64,000 nucleotides of DNA, taken from assembly GCA_034231615.1 (NCBI GenBank), contig CM067314.1, positions 12,310,881 through 12,374,880 of the forward strand, in the 5' to 3' direction. Positions 42,199-53,590 of the stretch are shown here, in pieces. A model generated the notes under the pieces. That model saw only the letters and a program-made list of their open reading frames with translations. It was not told the origin of the DNA and did no database searches. The translations under genes were made by a program, and so were the position numbers. How positions within the stretch are numbered: the first letter of the stretch is position 1; every line of letters begins with the position of its first letter. This DNA comes from Meghimatium bilineatum (Eukaryota > Mollusca > Gastropoda > Stylommatophora > Philomycidae).

Positions 42199-42893
42199 TA
42201 TCTCTAAAGGGTACAGGATGAAGGTTGGCTGGTTGGTTGCTGATCAAATGAAATCTCTAAAGGGTACAGGATGAAGGTTGGCTGGTTGGTTGCTGATCAA
42301 ATGAAATCTCTAAAGGGTACAGGATGAAGGTTGGCTGGTTGGTTGCTGATCAAATGAAATCTCTAAAGGGTACAGGGATAAAGGTTGGCTGGTTGGTTGC
42401 TGATCAAATGAAATCTCTAAAGGGTACAGGGATAAAGGTTGGCTGGTTGGTTGCTGATCAAATGAAATCTCTAAAGGGTACAGGGATAAAGGTTGGCTGG
42501 TTGGTTGCTGATCAAATGAAATCTCTAATGGGTACAGGGATAAAGGTTGGCTGGTTGGTTGCTGATCAAATGAAATCTCTAAAGGGTACACGATGAAGGT
42601 TGGCTGGTTGGTTGCTGATCAAATGAAATCTCTAAAGGGTACACGATGAAGGTTGGCTGGTTGGTTGCTGATCAAATGAAATCTCTAAAGGGTACAGGGA
42701 TAAAGGTTGGCTGGTTGGTTGCTGATCAAATGAAATCTCTAAAGGGTACAGGGATAAAGGTTGGCTGGTTGGTTGCTGATCAAATGAAATCTCTAAAGGG
42801 TACAGGGATAAAGGTTGGCTGGTTGGTTGCTGATCAAATGAAATCTCTAAAGGGTACAGGGATAAAGGTTGGCTGGTTGGTTGCTGATCAAAT
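42199..42893. repeat. 53/54-bp minisatellite derived from an RNase H-LINE 3' region
   Basis: About 13 units of CTCTAAAGGGTACAGGGATA + AAGGTTGGCTGGTTGGTTGC + TGATCAAATGAAAT. Because 54 is a multiple of 3, both strands are open (18-residue repeats), but these are not genes. The last unit passes into GCATGGACTCATATCCTTTG + ACCCA, which matches the LINE 3' region at 21665-21725 (GGTTGGTTGCTGATCC...GGGCTCATGCCCTTTGACCC). Confidence 0.93.
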
Positions 42894-43857
42894 AGTGCAT
42901 GGACTCATATCCTTTGACCCACATAACAAGGTTAAAATCTTCTGATTAAAACTAGAAAAGCACACACATAACAATATATATTATTGCATTTGTTATATTA
43001 TGACAGACAAATGTTATCAGAAATTGTATGGTTTGTTTGCATTTTAAAATTGTTTTCTTTAAAAAAAAATATATATATATTATTACAAAATTAGGTGTGG
43101 TCATTGTTGGTAAAAGGGAAAATATTTTCTATCAGTTTTTGATGTTTTCTCTTTAAGGATTTGTTTGTGCATTGAGTTGAATATTGGTAAGAAATTGTCA
43201 AACATAGAAAAATATATCCTCATCATTGGTATGTTCTTCCTCAGTGTCTTTTTCACCCATGTGGCAAGTGGGGTCTGGGCTTCTAACTCAGGGTGCAAAG
43301 AATCAGACTTGTGTTTTCTTCCCAGACATGTCATAGACTAAGGGTATATGCTAAGTCTGTCACCTCTGAAAAGAAATCCTCATTGTCACTGCATGTCTTG
43401 TCTTGATTTTGTACTTTTGTCTTCTGTCAAATGGTCCCAATGGGTTATGAAGATTTGAAGGCAAGCAGACATTGCACCTTTGTCCTTTTGTGCCAGATTT
43501 CTAAGTGGCGGATAATGCTAGATGTGCCGTCACTGCAGATGGGTCAACAGATCTGACAGAAGAATGATGAACTTGTTGGCCCAGAAGTATATGTTGTGCT
43601 CCTGCAAGATGTGCTAATTCTGGGATACTGCTGCATTGGAATGTCTCCTTTCAGGTACTAACATGCATCCATATGGCCCTTAACACAGCCATGCTTTTCA
43701 GACAACACACCCTATACCAGTTCCGATGTCACCTCGGTTGCTCAACTGAGGAGGACCTGCACTTTTGTCAGGAAGGCTATGGACTGTCAAGAGCTACTTG
43801 CTCACAGCTATAGAGATTACTTCACCATTATCTTGTTCGAGTCATACATTTCATCTG
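42894..43857. other. Intergenic, no gene recognised
   Basis: 42894-42940 is the unamplified LINE 3' sequence noted above. The rest has no recognised feature. Confidence 0.4.
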
Positions 43858-44094
43858 TGTTCTCAAACTTTGGATATCATCAGGAAACAGTTTTGTCATG
43901 GGTTACAGCTTGGCTGCGATATCTGTTCCCTTTATCCTGATACATCCGACTTCAGAATCACTTCTGTGCCATTTTGACCCTTTTGAACAGCCAACTTCAC
44001 CCCCAAAATCTCCTTAGTCACCTCTTACTACAGACAAAACATGTAACAGTGTCACTTTTCTAAGCTCCCACTTTGGGCCCTGACAACACACTGG
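43858..44094 (-). mobile_element. SINE2 copy
   Basis: Reverse orientation: GTGTGTTGTCAGGGCCCAAA, ATTTTGGGGGTGAAGTTGGC, TGTATCAGGATAAAGGGAAC, CCGAAGC-less body, CATGACAAAACTG. Diverged but full length; no clear TSD. Confidence 0.7.
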
Positions 44095-44529
44095 TGAATC
44101 ATACACTGATATGGATTTCTTAAATGAATTGTTTTGTATTGTCACTATTCCTGAGCCAAGACTTCAGAGCTTTCCATCAGGGTTGTTTTTGATGATTACA
44201 GTTTCTCATAAATTGCTCAGTTGTCTAGTCAGTGGTTGACTAGAAACTGCCTGACTAGTGTTTGTCTATTGCATGTGCTCAGTAGCTATGGCCCCAATAC
44301 CTCAACATTTCCAGACCATTAGCCTGGGTACCCTACTTCCTCCTGGTGGCTGAGGTGAACCACAGGAGTAATTTTATTTCAAACCATGAATAACGAGTAT
44401 ACTAAAAATCTGGGTCTGCTAGTCAGAGGGCAAATGACTACATTACGCGCATTTTGTGTGTGATGCTATTTAGTGATAGTTCTACAACATATGTCTTTTG
44501 TTCGTCGCAAACCATAAACCTTAATCAAA

Positions 44530-44835
44530 TGCTGTGACGAAGGCGATTATGTTTCTCCACAACTCTCTGTCTCTTATGTTGTTAATAAATTTAGTTGGTG
44601 ACATTTTTGTGATGCAGTGACACCCCATATAGAAATTTCTCTTTCTTACTGTCTTTTCTCCCTTTGATCTTTCTGTTGATTACTAAATGTTCAAGTTTTC
44701 TTTTCTCATTAAATGCCCTAAAAATTTTGACTATCTGCTTCTAATTTTTACTATAATTTGTCTTTTACTCTAGCATCTCTGAGGACTTCTAGTTTTCTTG
44801 GCTGTCCATGGAATTCCCTAGAATATTATCTATTA
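44530..44835 (-). mobile_element. RTE/BovB-like LINE C-terminal fragment
   Basis: In minus, shifting frames read FNEKRKLEHLVINRKIKGRK, KEKFLYGVSLHHKNV and a KRQRVVEKH-like end. This parallels GHVMR..LEHLV.TGKIKGKR...KFLDGL in RTE. A sister fragment is at 50880-51180. Confidence 0.58.
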
Positions 44836-45075
44836 ATCTATCTATAAACATGTCATGGTCGTAGGATTACCACATTGGATGCTTCAGCACATAGTTCTCC
44901 AGTGATCTTCAATGGTGCGGATGAGTGAGGAAAGATCTTGTCTGGTCCCGTCCTTGATGGTGTCTGTCCATGTTGTTGTTTGTCCTCCTCTGCTTCTTGT
45001 ACTGTTGACAGCTCCCTGCAGTATTGTTTTTGACAAGGAATCCCGTCGATACATGTCCAAACCATGCAAGATTTT
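44836..45075 (-). mobile_element. LINE-C 3' end
   Basis: The minus strand reads MHGLDMYRRDSLSKTILQGA then VNST, a shifted GGQTTTWTDTIKDGTRQDLS, and EASNVVILRP. Same family and same end as 41879-42124. Confidence 0.72.
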
Positions 45076-45232
45076 TTCGTTTCACTATTGAAAGCAGTGG
45101 TTCTTGTGGACCTGTATATCTCTATTTTATTTCTTATGTAGACATTTGTCTATTGGAAATTTGTAGGATTTGTCTTTTGTTTATATTCGGAATTTGTTTA
45201 TATTTCCAAATTATAGCTCCATGATGGTATAC

Positions 45233-45268
45233 TAATAATAATAATAATAATAATAATTAATAATAACA
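45233..45268. repeat. (TAA)n microsatellite
   Basis: About 11 TAATAA units. Confidence 0.9.
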
Positions 45269-45787
45269 CTTTAACCTGTTAGGCTCTTAGTGTGCCACAC
45301 TGGAAACATTATAAAAACTCCTACCAAACATCCTATCTACTGTCATACAGATGAGCGTGAAAAGATATTGCACTGACCATTCTTTGATGTTATCACGTCA
45401 GGATGTTCTTTCCACCTCTTCTTCTTCAACCCTCAACTATTCCCTGCAGGATAATCTTTGAAAGCACATTCTGTCTTGTTACATATCCAAGCCATTCAAG
45501 CTTGCACTCATTTTATCACTGTCAATCTTTCATGTCGAACGTTCATGTCAAACTGCAAGCTCAGTGATTTTGTCTCAAACACATACATTTGTTTTTGGAC
45601 ACTAGGGGTGGAGTTTATCCGCCGAAGCCGTACAGGGTGCATACCTGGCGCTTGAGGGCGTAGATGACGAATTTGTAACATGCCTGTAGCACCTGTATTC
45701 AAACTTCTGTAACATTTTTTCTGTCTGTAGTGAGTGTCCAGCTTTCACATCCATACAAAAGAATAGACAGTATTGGAGATTTGTATA

Positions 45788-46131
45788 ACGTGATCTTGAC
45801 TAAGTTACTGATTTTACTTTTTCATACTGCACTTGATCTTGACTAAGTTACTGATTTTACTTTTTCATACTACACTTGATCTTGACTAAATTACTGATTT
45901 TACTTTTCCATACTACACTTGATCTTGACTAAGTTACTGATTTTACTTTTCCATACTACACTTGATCTTGACTAAGTTACTGATTTTACTTTTCCATACT
46001 ACACTTGATCTTGACTAAGTTACTGATTTTACTTTTCCATACTACACTTGATCTTGACTAAGTTACTGATTTTACTTTTCCATACTACACTTGATCTTGA
46101 CTAAGTTACTGATTTTACTTTTCCATACTAC
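45788..46131. repeat. 43-bp minisatellite inside a LINE RT
   Basis: Eight units of CTTGATCTTGACTAAGTTAC + TGATTTTACTTTTCCATACT + ACA. In reverse the unit encodes WKSKISNLVKI, which is the LINE segment between the DGDSS.EI block and LYKS.ILSILLYG. Confidence 0.95.
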
Positions 46132-46854
46132 ATTCAACCACATACGGTGACAGATATAGCTATTGAGTCTTAACTTGATTTCAAAACTGGAATCACCATC
46201 TTTGCATAGCAGTGATCTGATGCATGTCAAGATAGAATCTTCTATAATATGTGACCATTGAGTTGGAATGTTAGTTGAGTCCTGAATAATTATTCTGTTC
46301 ACCAGTATTTTTCTATTTTCTGCATTTATCTCCTTGTCATATTTTTCTATTTGTTACTTTTGTGGGTTTTTTTAAGTTAGGTCTCGGAAGTAGCCATGAG
46401 ATCAATATCGTCAGGGCATTGCGAAGTGGTTCACGCCATTAGCGGATCTCCCCCAATAGATGTTGTTTGATAATCTTCTAATGTGTCACGCATGTGTCCC
46501 AGATAGATATTGAAAAATGTTGGAGACAATATGTAGCTTTTTCGCATGCCTACATTTGTTTTCAATTATTCACAGGTATTATCGTCTATTATTCACAGGT
46601 ATCAATGTTTAGGAAAACAGCACTTGTGGCATCTTAATAAAGTGCTCCAATAACTTCAATAATATTTGTATCAAAATTGAATTTCTTCACGATGTGCCGA
46701 AGACTTTGGTGCCAATCATGATCCAAACACGCCTTTGAAAAGTTGATGGAAGTTCTAAGTCGACATTGTAAATGCTTTTCATTTAGTAATCTGACATTGA
46801 AAAATTTATCCAGTAGTATACATCTATTTTTCCTGAATCCAACCTTCTCGGCTG

Positions 46855-47021
46855 GAATGTTCTCAGTGTTTCCAGTCTGTTGAGAAGTTTCTTTAGAATG
46901 TTCTCAGTGTTTCCAGTCTGTTGAGAAGTTTCTTTAGAATGTTCTCAGTGTTTCCAGTCTGTTGAGAAGTTTCTTTAGAATGTTCTCAGTGTTTCCAGTC
47001 TGTTGAGAAGTTTCTTTAGAA
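46855..47021. repeat. 41-bp minisatellite inside a LINE RT
   Basis: Four units of GAATGTTCTCAGTGTTTCCA + GTCTGTTGAGAAGTTTCTTT + A. In reverse the unit reads ILKKLLNRLETLRT, part of the LINE. Confidence 0.93.
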
Positions 47022-47040
47022 TGATTGTGCTTTCATGATA

Positions 47041-48475
47041 GTATATTGTCATGCGATATTATTTTTAGCGATACTATATACTATCATGATAGGATGATTG
47101 CATATATGGTCTGACAAATTGTCATGTTTACTATGTTTTTGGAATTAGTATCACTAACAACTTGAGTACGTTTTTGTGCATGCCATTTATTTTAAACCAT
47201 ATCTTCTGACATAACTATTAAGACAGTGGATCCTCCCCTCCGTATTTCAAAAGTGCTTCTGGAATATTGTTTATTCACTCCTGGTATTTTATTTGCTTTT
47301 AATGTTCAAATAGTGCCATCTCTGCCTCCCCCCTTTAAGTTCTTCAGTATTGCCTAACTCTCTATATCCATCTTGATCCCATGTCTTCAGGACTGAGGAT
47401 TTGTGTTGTAACATGTCACATCTGTCATAAATTTATGCAATACAAATTGGCCAAAAACTTGATTTCACTTTGCCATCTCTTCAAAATCTGCTCATTATGT
47501 CTACTTGCATATTCCAGTTGTATATAAGAGTTGAAATTTTAATTTTTCATGCACTTATTTTTCCTTTTTTTTATCTATTGTTTTTTTTTTCCTCAGACTA
47601 TATTAAGCATTTTGTTTTGTGATTATGATCCATTTTTGTGTGTTTTGATTGTACTTACAAGAATAATGACTAAATTCGGATAAGGAAGAAGAGAAACAGT
47701 GAATTGTAGTCTTTGATGACTGGCATGAAGTGTGTGTGCAGTATATTTTGTCACACTGTTTTGATTTTATCATTGATTGTAAAGATTATCACAATCTGTT
47801 TCTTCTTTTAAGTATTATCCAATTGATAAAGATCTTTTTGAAGCACTTATTTTATTGAGCTATTATTAATGAGCCAGATTTACAGATTCAGAATGAATTG
47901 ATGTATGTGTAGAATAAGTAGTTTACTTTGCCGTAATTTTAACTTGTTTTCGCTATGTTAATTTCTCTTGAATTTATTTATCTCATTATTATTAAATTTG
48001 TTTTTCTCCTCACATCTGACACTAAGCAGATGGCAGAAATAAATTTTCATCAAAATGTTTATGTTTGCAGTGTAAATTCTGCAGCATAGTTTTGATTTGT
48101 AGGAATTCTGAACTGTTTAGTTTAGTTTTCTGAATTGATATTGATGCACTTTGAGCAAACCCATATGAGCTTTGGTCTTTCCCAGTACATGATGAAGAGT
48201 ATACATGCAAATGGTTCCCATAGCTCGCTGGTTACACACATCCGCATAACCGCCCATCTCTGTTTTCGCTGGTATAGATTGATGGGTGAGTTATGTGTAA
48301 TGCACACCACAAGTGACGAGTAAATTCTAAGCTGGTTGGATACTTAAACAAATGAAACAGTTGAACACTTGCACTGCCATAAATTTTAAATCCAAGCCAT
48401 TATTTTTCGGGGAAAAATGAATGTTTTGAAAGATTAAATGAGTTCTTAAAATAAACATCAACCAATATTGTGAGA
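47041..48475. other. Intergenic, AT-rich, no gene recognised
   Basis: 47030-47095 contains an inverted repeat TGATAGTATAT..ATACTATCATGA. No coding or repeat assignment for the rest. Confidence 0.4.
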
Positions 48476-48478
48476 TCT

Positions 48479-48975
48479 TTGAAACTTTTAGAAGTTCAGA
48501 CAATTTTTATACCAACACTGTGCTACCAATGTCAAACATGGTCTTTAACAGCTTCGCAGCAAAGAAAAATTGTCACATGTGAAATGAAGTGTCTGAGGAA
48601 AGCTGCAATGGTTACCAAACTAGATAAAATAAGAAATGAAGAAATTAGGAAAAGAGTTGGTATAATATCATGTATCGAACATATTGAGAGACAGCAAGTA
48701 AAATGGTTCTGTCACCCTATGAGAATGAAGCCAAACCAAATACCAATAAGAGCATATAATACAAGAATATCCGGGCGTAAAGCCAAAGTTAGACCAAGAA
48801 AATGGTGGATAGAAAACATTAAGATAACCTTGAACAAACATGGACTAAATGCAACCTCGTCGACACATCTGGCCTTGAAACGACAGCTTAAGGAAACCAC
48901 CACTACTCTTAACGGCAAGTGTGAATGCGATCAACAATCATTCACCCGGGGATAAACAATAGACAAAATAGATAA
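48479..48975 (+). mobile_element. LINE-D 3' end with intact C-terminal frame
   Basis: The frame (about 160 residues) reads [40 protein letters not shown] + IRKRVGI, VKWFCHPMRM and RKWWIENIKITLNKHGLNAT. This is the same protein region as 34152-34640 (about half identical by eye) and ends with GGGGATAAACAATAGAC, shared with 5030-5070. Only the C-terminus downstream of the RT is present. Confidence 0.8.
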
Positions 48976-49246
48976 AAATATGATTTACAAAAATGTTTAT
49001 CTCAAGCTTTTATTGAAAAAGTTTCAGTTTCCATTTATTTTATGAATGATTTTGTCTAGCAATGGCATTGCCACGCTCCTGTTTTCAAAGTGTGTCCTGG
49101 ACCTGCAGAATCTATGACCATTATTACTTGAATCTTAGCCCAATTATGTATGTGATTTTTAAGCCTGTTTTATTGCTAAAAAGTCAGAATAAGTCACTCT
49201 GGATTGGGTATTATCTTCATCACCCATTTTGATGTGTTAATTGAAA

Positions 49247-49371
49247 AAATGTAATAAAATCATGAAATCTCCAATTATTGGTAATAAAATCATGAAATCT
49301 CCAATTATTGGTAATAAAATCATGAAATCTCCAATTATTGGTAATAAAATCATGAAATCTCCAATTACTGG
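49247..49371. repeat. 30-bp minisatellite, four units
   Basis: GGTAATAAAATCATGAAATC + TCCAATTATT repeated four times, nearly identical. Confidence 0.95.
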
Positions 49372-49735
49372 TGTTGAATCGATCTGATAACTGGCTCCAC
49401 TATAATAGAATGACATTTGTAATAAATGGAAATTCCTGCACTGAATAATACTGGTGTAGAGTCAGCAATGTTACACCACAAAAAATATCATATTCACTGA
49501 TGACAAGTCTTAGGCTGTAGCGAAAGAAACAGTGTGCTTCAACAGCATTTGTCGGCCATGGTAGCGAAAATGTTATAGAAGATCTTTATTCAAGTTATGG
49601 TTTTAGAATTTAGAGAAAGAAGGAACCAGACTTATTTAAATGGTTTGCTTGCGTGTTGTTTGTATTTATCCCCAGCAGTTACACGCTACAAGCAATAGAG
49701 CTCTTGCATTTTTTTCTACAATGAGGGATGTCTCC
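49372..49735. other. Intergenic, no feature recognised
   Basis: No element identified. Confidence 0.35.
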
Positions 49736-50035
49736 CTAGAACTTTATTGCATACCTAGAAGACTCGGATTCTGTGGCGGTGAGGTACATAGTGCTTATAG
49801 TGCTTTTCATACTATAAGCAAAGCTTAATGTGACACTGGAGTATGCTGAAGGTTTATCAACCAACTTCACACCGTTTCTGTAAGCAACATAACCCCAACC
49901 GCTTTTAGTTTTGTTTCTTTTAACGGATCCATCTGTGTATATTATTATTTCTTGAGGATTCGAGTGTACTTCGGCGAATGTATACACTATAACCTGGGCC
50001 TTGACACCCGTCCATTTTCGACACAAATTTTCCAA
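49736..50035 (-). mobile_element. RNase H domain N-terminal fragment of a LINE
   Basis: The minus frame has EIIIYTDGSVKRNKTKSGWG + YVAYRNGVKL. YTDGS contains the first catalytic Asp of RNase H, and the following GWG.V. strand fits RNase HI in I/Nimb-type LINEs. The expected SL..E.EA helix is distorted (VTLSFAYSMK), so the second acidic residue is probably lost. Confidence 0.75.
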
Positions 50036-50219
50036 CTATCAGTAAATTCTGACTATCGGAAGAACTCTCCTACTCGGAGAAGTAAAGACATAATTGTATA
50101 GATGAAGTGCTGTGAGACTTCCACTGAAGGAACACATCACTGTTTATATATGTCTTTTACTAGGGGTTTGCTATTAAACGATAAATACTGTATTATGTAA
50201 AAGGTAACAACCTTTTACA

Positions 50220-50580
50220 CTGGCAGCAACCTGCCATCGGGAATGAAGATAACTCTTTATGTACTACTCCGCAGCAACTATTGGATGGGTGACCAGTTCC
50301 CTTCCTTGTTGTCTTTACCTCTCTTAACTCATGCGTCAGGTATCAATTTACAGCAGGGTCGACTGGAGAAATCACAGGATTGATACCAGGCGAGAAATCA
50401 CGACCTGGACAATTTGTTTGTTTGTTTGGACATGGTTATGAACCTGGCACCCTGAAACCCGGTGATAGCTCGGCTAGCTCACTATCAACTAGACTAGAAC
50501 CTGGCACTCTGTAACTCAGTGATAGCTAGCAAGCTCACTATCAACTAGATGACCACGCTCCTTTTAATACTCAGGATATT
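50220..50580. repeat. Interspersed SINE-like repeat ('GGGTCGACTGGAG' type), copy 2
   Basis: Same block order as 13196-13590, again with duplicated AGCTCACTATCAACTAGA near the 3' end. Confidence 0.65.
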
Positions 50581-50821
50581 CTATGAAATAGTAAAACAAA
50601 TTTTAAAAAAATACAACAATAAACAAGTGAACAAAGACTTTTTCTACATTGCGATCCAACAGGGACTTTTTTCAAGAAACGAATACAAACTTATTTAATT
50701 ATTTAAATGCACAGAGATGTCTTACCAACAATCTCTGTGCATTGGAAGAAACAAAGATGTAAAAGAAATGTGATCATGTAAGTTTGGCACTAGAATTCTA
50801 CTGTCATTTTAGGATTGTAAT

Positions 50822-50862
50822 GTCATGCTAGAAGAAAGATCTGGCGGGAGTTTAAGAACGAA
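50822..50862 (+). mobile_element. SINE 3'-tail fragment
   Basis: GAAGAAAGATCTGGCGGGAG + TTTAAGAACGAACG is the last 40 bp of a SINE1-type element with an eroded GAA tail. Confidence 0.55.
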
Positions 50863-50879
50863 CGAAAACTAAAGATGTT

Positions 50880-51180
50880 TATTTGGTGACATTCTCATAT
50901 GCCACAGTGACAACCCATTCAGACACTTCTCTCGTGCCACAGTGACTACACATTCAGCAACTTCTCTCTTTGTTTTCATTTGTCTTTTCTCCCGATGAAC
51001 TTTCCAGTGGTTACTAAATGTTCAAGTTTCGCTCTTCTCATCACATGCTCTAAAGAAATCTTGACTTGTCTGCTTTTAATTTTTAGTGTAATTTGTCTTT
51101 TTACTCGCATCTCTGAGGACTCCTAGTTCTTGCATTTCATGGACTATATCCAACCGTTGTATGCACTTGATTACCTTAGT
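50880..51180 (-). mobile_element. RTE/BovB-like LINE C-terminal fragment
   Basis: The minus strand reads EHVMRRAKLEHLVTTGKFIG + RKDK after a broken upstream frame. It aligns with 44530-44835 at nucleotide level (TTACTAAATGTTCAAGTTT, CATCTCTGAGGACT). Confidence 0.62.
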
Positions 51181-51599
51181 GCATATACAAATTAGAGTGC
51201 TGGGATGTCATATTGAACCAAGACTTCTTAATGGATGTTAAGCATGGACAGTAAACAAAAATAAAAAACTAAAGTGAACTGGTGTTGATTTTGGAGTAGA
51301 ATAAAGCATATAGCAAGAACATAATTCAGAAAAATAAAAAAAATACTCTTCCGAAAGATATACAAAATAGCATTAGACACAGATAAAAGTGATTGTCACA
51401 TTCTGTAATAGTTTTGTTTTAAAATCAGTCCAATTGTTGATCCCCAGAAATTAACGAGCAATGAAGCTGTTGTTTCCTATCTCCAGTAGGAGTTTTTTTA
51501 GAGCTGTATTTCACACCCAGAATGTTTCCTCTAAGACAAAAGTGCTTGTGAGCAAAAATCTATATCCGTGAGCGATACATTTCTAACACCACTTTTTCT

Positions 51600-51810
51600 G
51601 GGCATCATCATCATTAAGTGCCGACTCCGCAATGAAGGTTGGCTGCAACGGATCTCCAACATCCCCTGTCTCTTGTCTTGGTGGTGCATTCTACTAGACT
51701 GTAACCTGTCCATCGTGTGATGTTATTCTCCCACTTGTATCTCTGCCTACCTCTTGCTCGCCCCCTTTGACTTTGCCCTCAAGTAAGGTCTTCAATAAGG
51801 TGTCATGTTT
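51600..51810 (-). mobile_element. RTE LINE C-terminal fragment
   Basis: The reverse complement closely matches 2082-2285: GACACCTTATTGAAGACCTT, ACTTGAGGGCAAAGTCAAAG, GGACAGGTTACAGTCTAGTA, ending at the CATCATCATTAAGTGCCG tail region. Confidence 0.75.
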
Positions 51811-52231
51811 CTGGGCATACTTCTACTTCAAAAAGTTAATCCTCTTCATCGTGTTCTATTTGTGTGTTTGTTTGTTTGTTATTAACCTCAGGTATTGCGA
51901 GCAACGTGCTCTTACTTTCTATGTGCAGTCTATCTGTGAGCTTTCATACACAGGAGACTTCAGTTTTCGGCTAAATGCAATGCCTAACATGTTCTATTTA
52001 GACCAATCCCATTTTTTATTACGGTAACTTTTACATAGGGCCTACATTTCTAAACATGTCCTGTGAGTCAAGTCCAAACTATGTGAACCAAGGGATAAAA
52101 ATGTATGCGCTAACGCACAGTTGCACATCTTAGCGGGAACAGTGGTCCCAACTTTTAGCGGTATGCAATGCTTTGAGAAGAAGCATCCTACTCAGAAGGG
52201 TGTTATGTATAAGACATGTTCTACCATTTTT
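51811..52231. other. Intergenic, no feature recognised
   Basis: 86-residue frame at 51767-52027 has no recognisable domain. Confidence 0.35.
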
Positions 52232-52244
52232 ATATGCAGAAATC

Positions 52245-52407
52245 ACAGCCAAAGACGGATGTGTTGGGCCATTGGCGCAAATAAAACGGCAACACAACGC
52301 ATTTCCATTCTCTGGACTACATTCAACTGGATATCTCGTAGGATCATTGTCCTGTTACAAGAGAAATCCAGTGGGAGTTTAAGAATGAACGCTGAAGAAG
52401 AAGAAAG
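52245..52407 (+). mobile_element. SINE1 copy, TSD ATATGCAGAAATC
   Basis: Exact 13-bp TSD at 52232-52244 and 52408-52420. Body from GCCAAAGACGGATGTGTTGG to GAACGCTGAAGAAGAAGAA. It sits 60 bp before the 1.1-kb minisatellite. Confidence 0.9.
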
Positions 52408-52471
52408 ATATGCAGAAATCCAATCACATAAAAACCTGCAAACATTTGCCAGAGTAAATATTGGTCACTTT

Positions 52472-53590
52472 TAACACCACAGCCCATATAACACCACAGT
52501 CCATATAACAACATATCCCATATAACACCACAGTCCATATAACAACATATCCCATATAACAACATATCCCATATAACAACACAGTCCATATAACAACATA
52601 TCCCATATAACAACATATCCCATATAACAACATATCCCATATAACAACATATCCCATATAACACCACAGCCATATAACAACACATCCCATATAACACCAC
52701 AGCCATATAACACCACAGTCCATATAACAACATATCCCATATAACAACACAGCCATATAACACCACAGTCCATATAACAACATATCCCATATAACACCAC
52801 AGTCCATATAACAACATATCCCATATAACAACACAGCCATATAACACCACAGTCCATATAACAACATATCCCATATAACACCACAGTCCATATAACAACA
52901 TATCCCATATAACAACACAGCCATATAACACCACAGTCCATATAACAACACATCCCATATAACAACACAGCCATATAACACCACAGTCCATATAACAACA
53001 CATCCCAAATAACAACACAGCCATATAACACCACAGTCCATATAACAACACATCCCATATAACAACACAGCCATATAACACCACAGTCCATATAACAACA
53101 TATCCCATATAACAACACAGCCATATAACACCACAGTCCATATAACAACATATCCCATATAACACCACAGCCCATATAACAACACATCCCATATAACAAC
53201 ACAGCCATATAACACCACAGTCCATATAACAACACATCCCATATAACAACACAGCCATATAACACCACATCCCATATAACACCACAGCCATATAACACCA
53301 CAGCCCATATAACAACATATCCCATATAACAGCACATCCATATAACACCACAGTCCATATAACAACACATCCCATATAACAACACAGCCATATAACAACA
53401 CAGTCCATATAACAACACATCCCATATAACAACACAGTCCATATAACAACACAGCCATATAACAACACAGTCCATATAACAACACAGTTCATATAACAAC
53501 ACATCCATATAACACCACAGCCCATATAACAACGCAGCCCATATAACAATGCAGCCCATATAACAACACAGCCCATATAACAACACATCC
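52472..53590. repeat. 1.1-kb minisatellite of about 18-bp units (CCATATAACAACACAGT)
   Basis: About 62 units of 17-19 bp: CATATAACA + (ACATATCC / CCACAGTC / ACACAGCC / ACACATCC). No stop codon occurs in the minus-strand unit, so three minus frames stay open for 353-435 residues (YMGCVVIW-type repeats). Higher-order blocks of about 70 bp recur at 52700-53250. Confidence 0.96.

Larger units (their letters stand above)
45271..47040 (-). mobile_element. Long RTE-X-like LINE RT fragment (LINE-C type) carrying two internal minisatellites
   Basis: From right to left on minus: ILKKLLNRLETLRTFQP, a LYDCDIDFSKAF-like decayed stretch, HIVSNIFQYLSGTH (parallel to LSP.LFNIFLE.I), then PDDIDLMA as a degraded catalytic F-ADDIDL. 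Next come LLCKDGDSSFEIKLRL, VKITLYKSPILSILLYGCES + WTLT and LQGIVEG. The order is fingers-palm-thumb-C-terminus of an RT. Two coding segments have become minisatellites (45788-46131 and 46855-47021). Multiple stops: a dead element. Confidence 0.75.

Noticed and set aside
42310..42945. 90-99-residue frames on both strands with 18-residue repeats
   Set aside because: The unit is 54 bp, so any stop-free frame stays open on both strands. The unit derives from a LINE 3' region.
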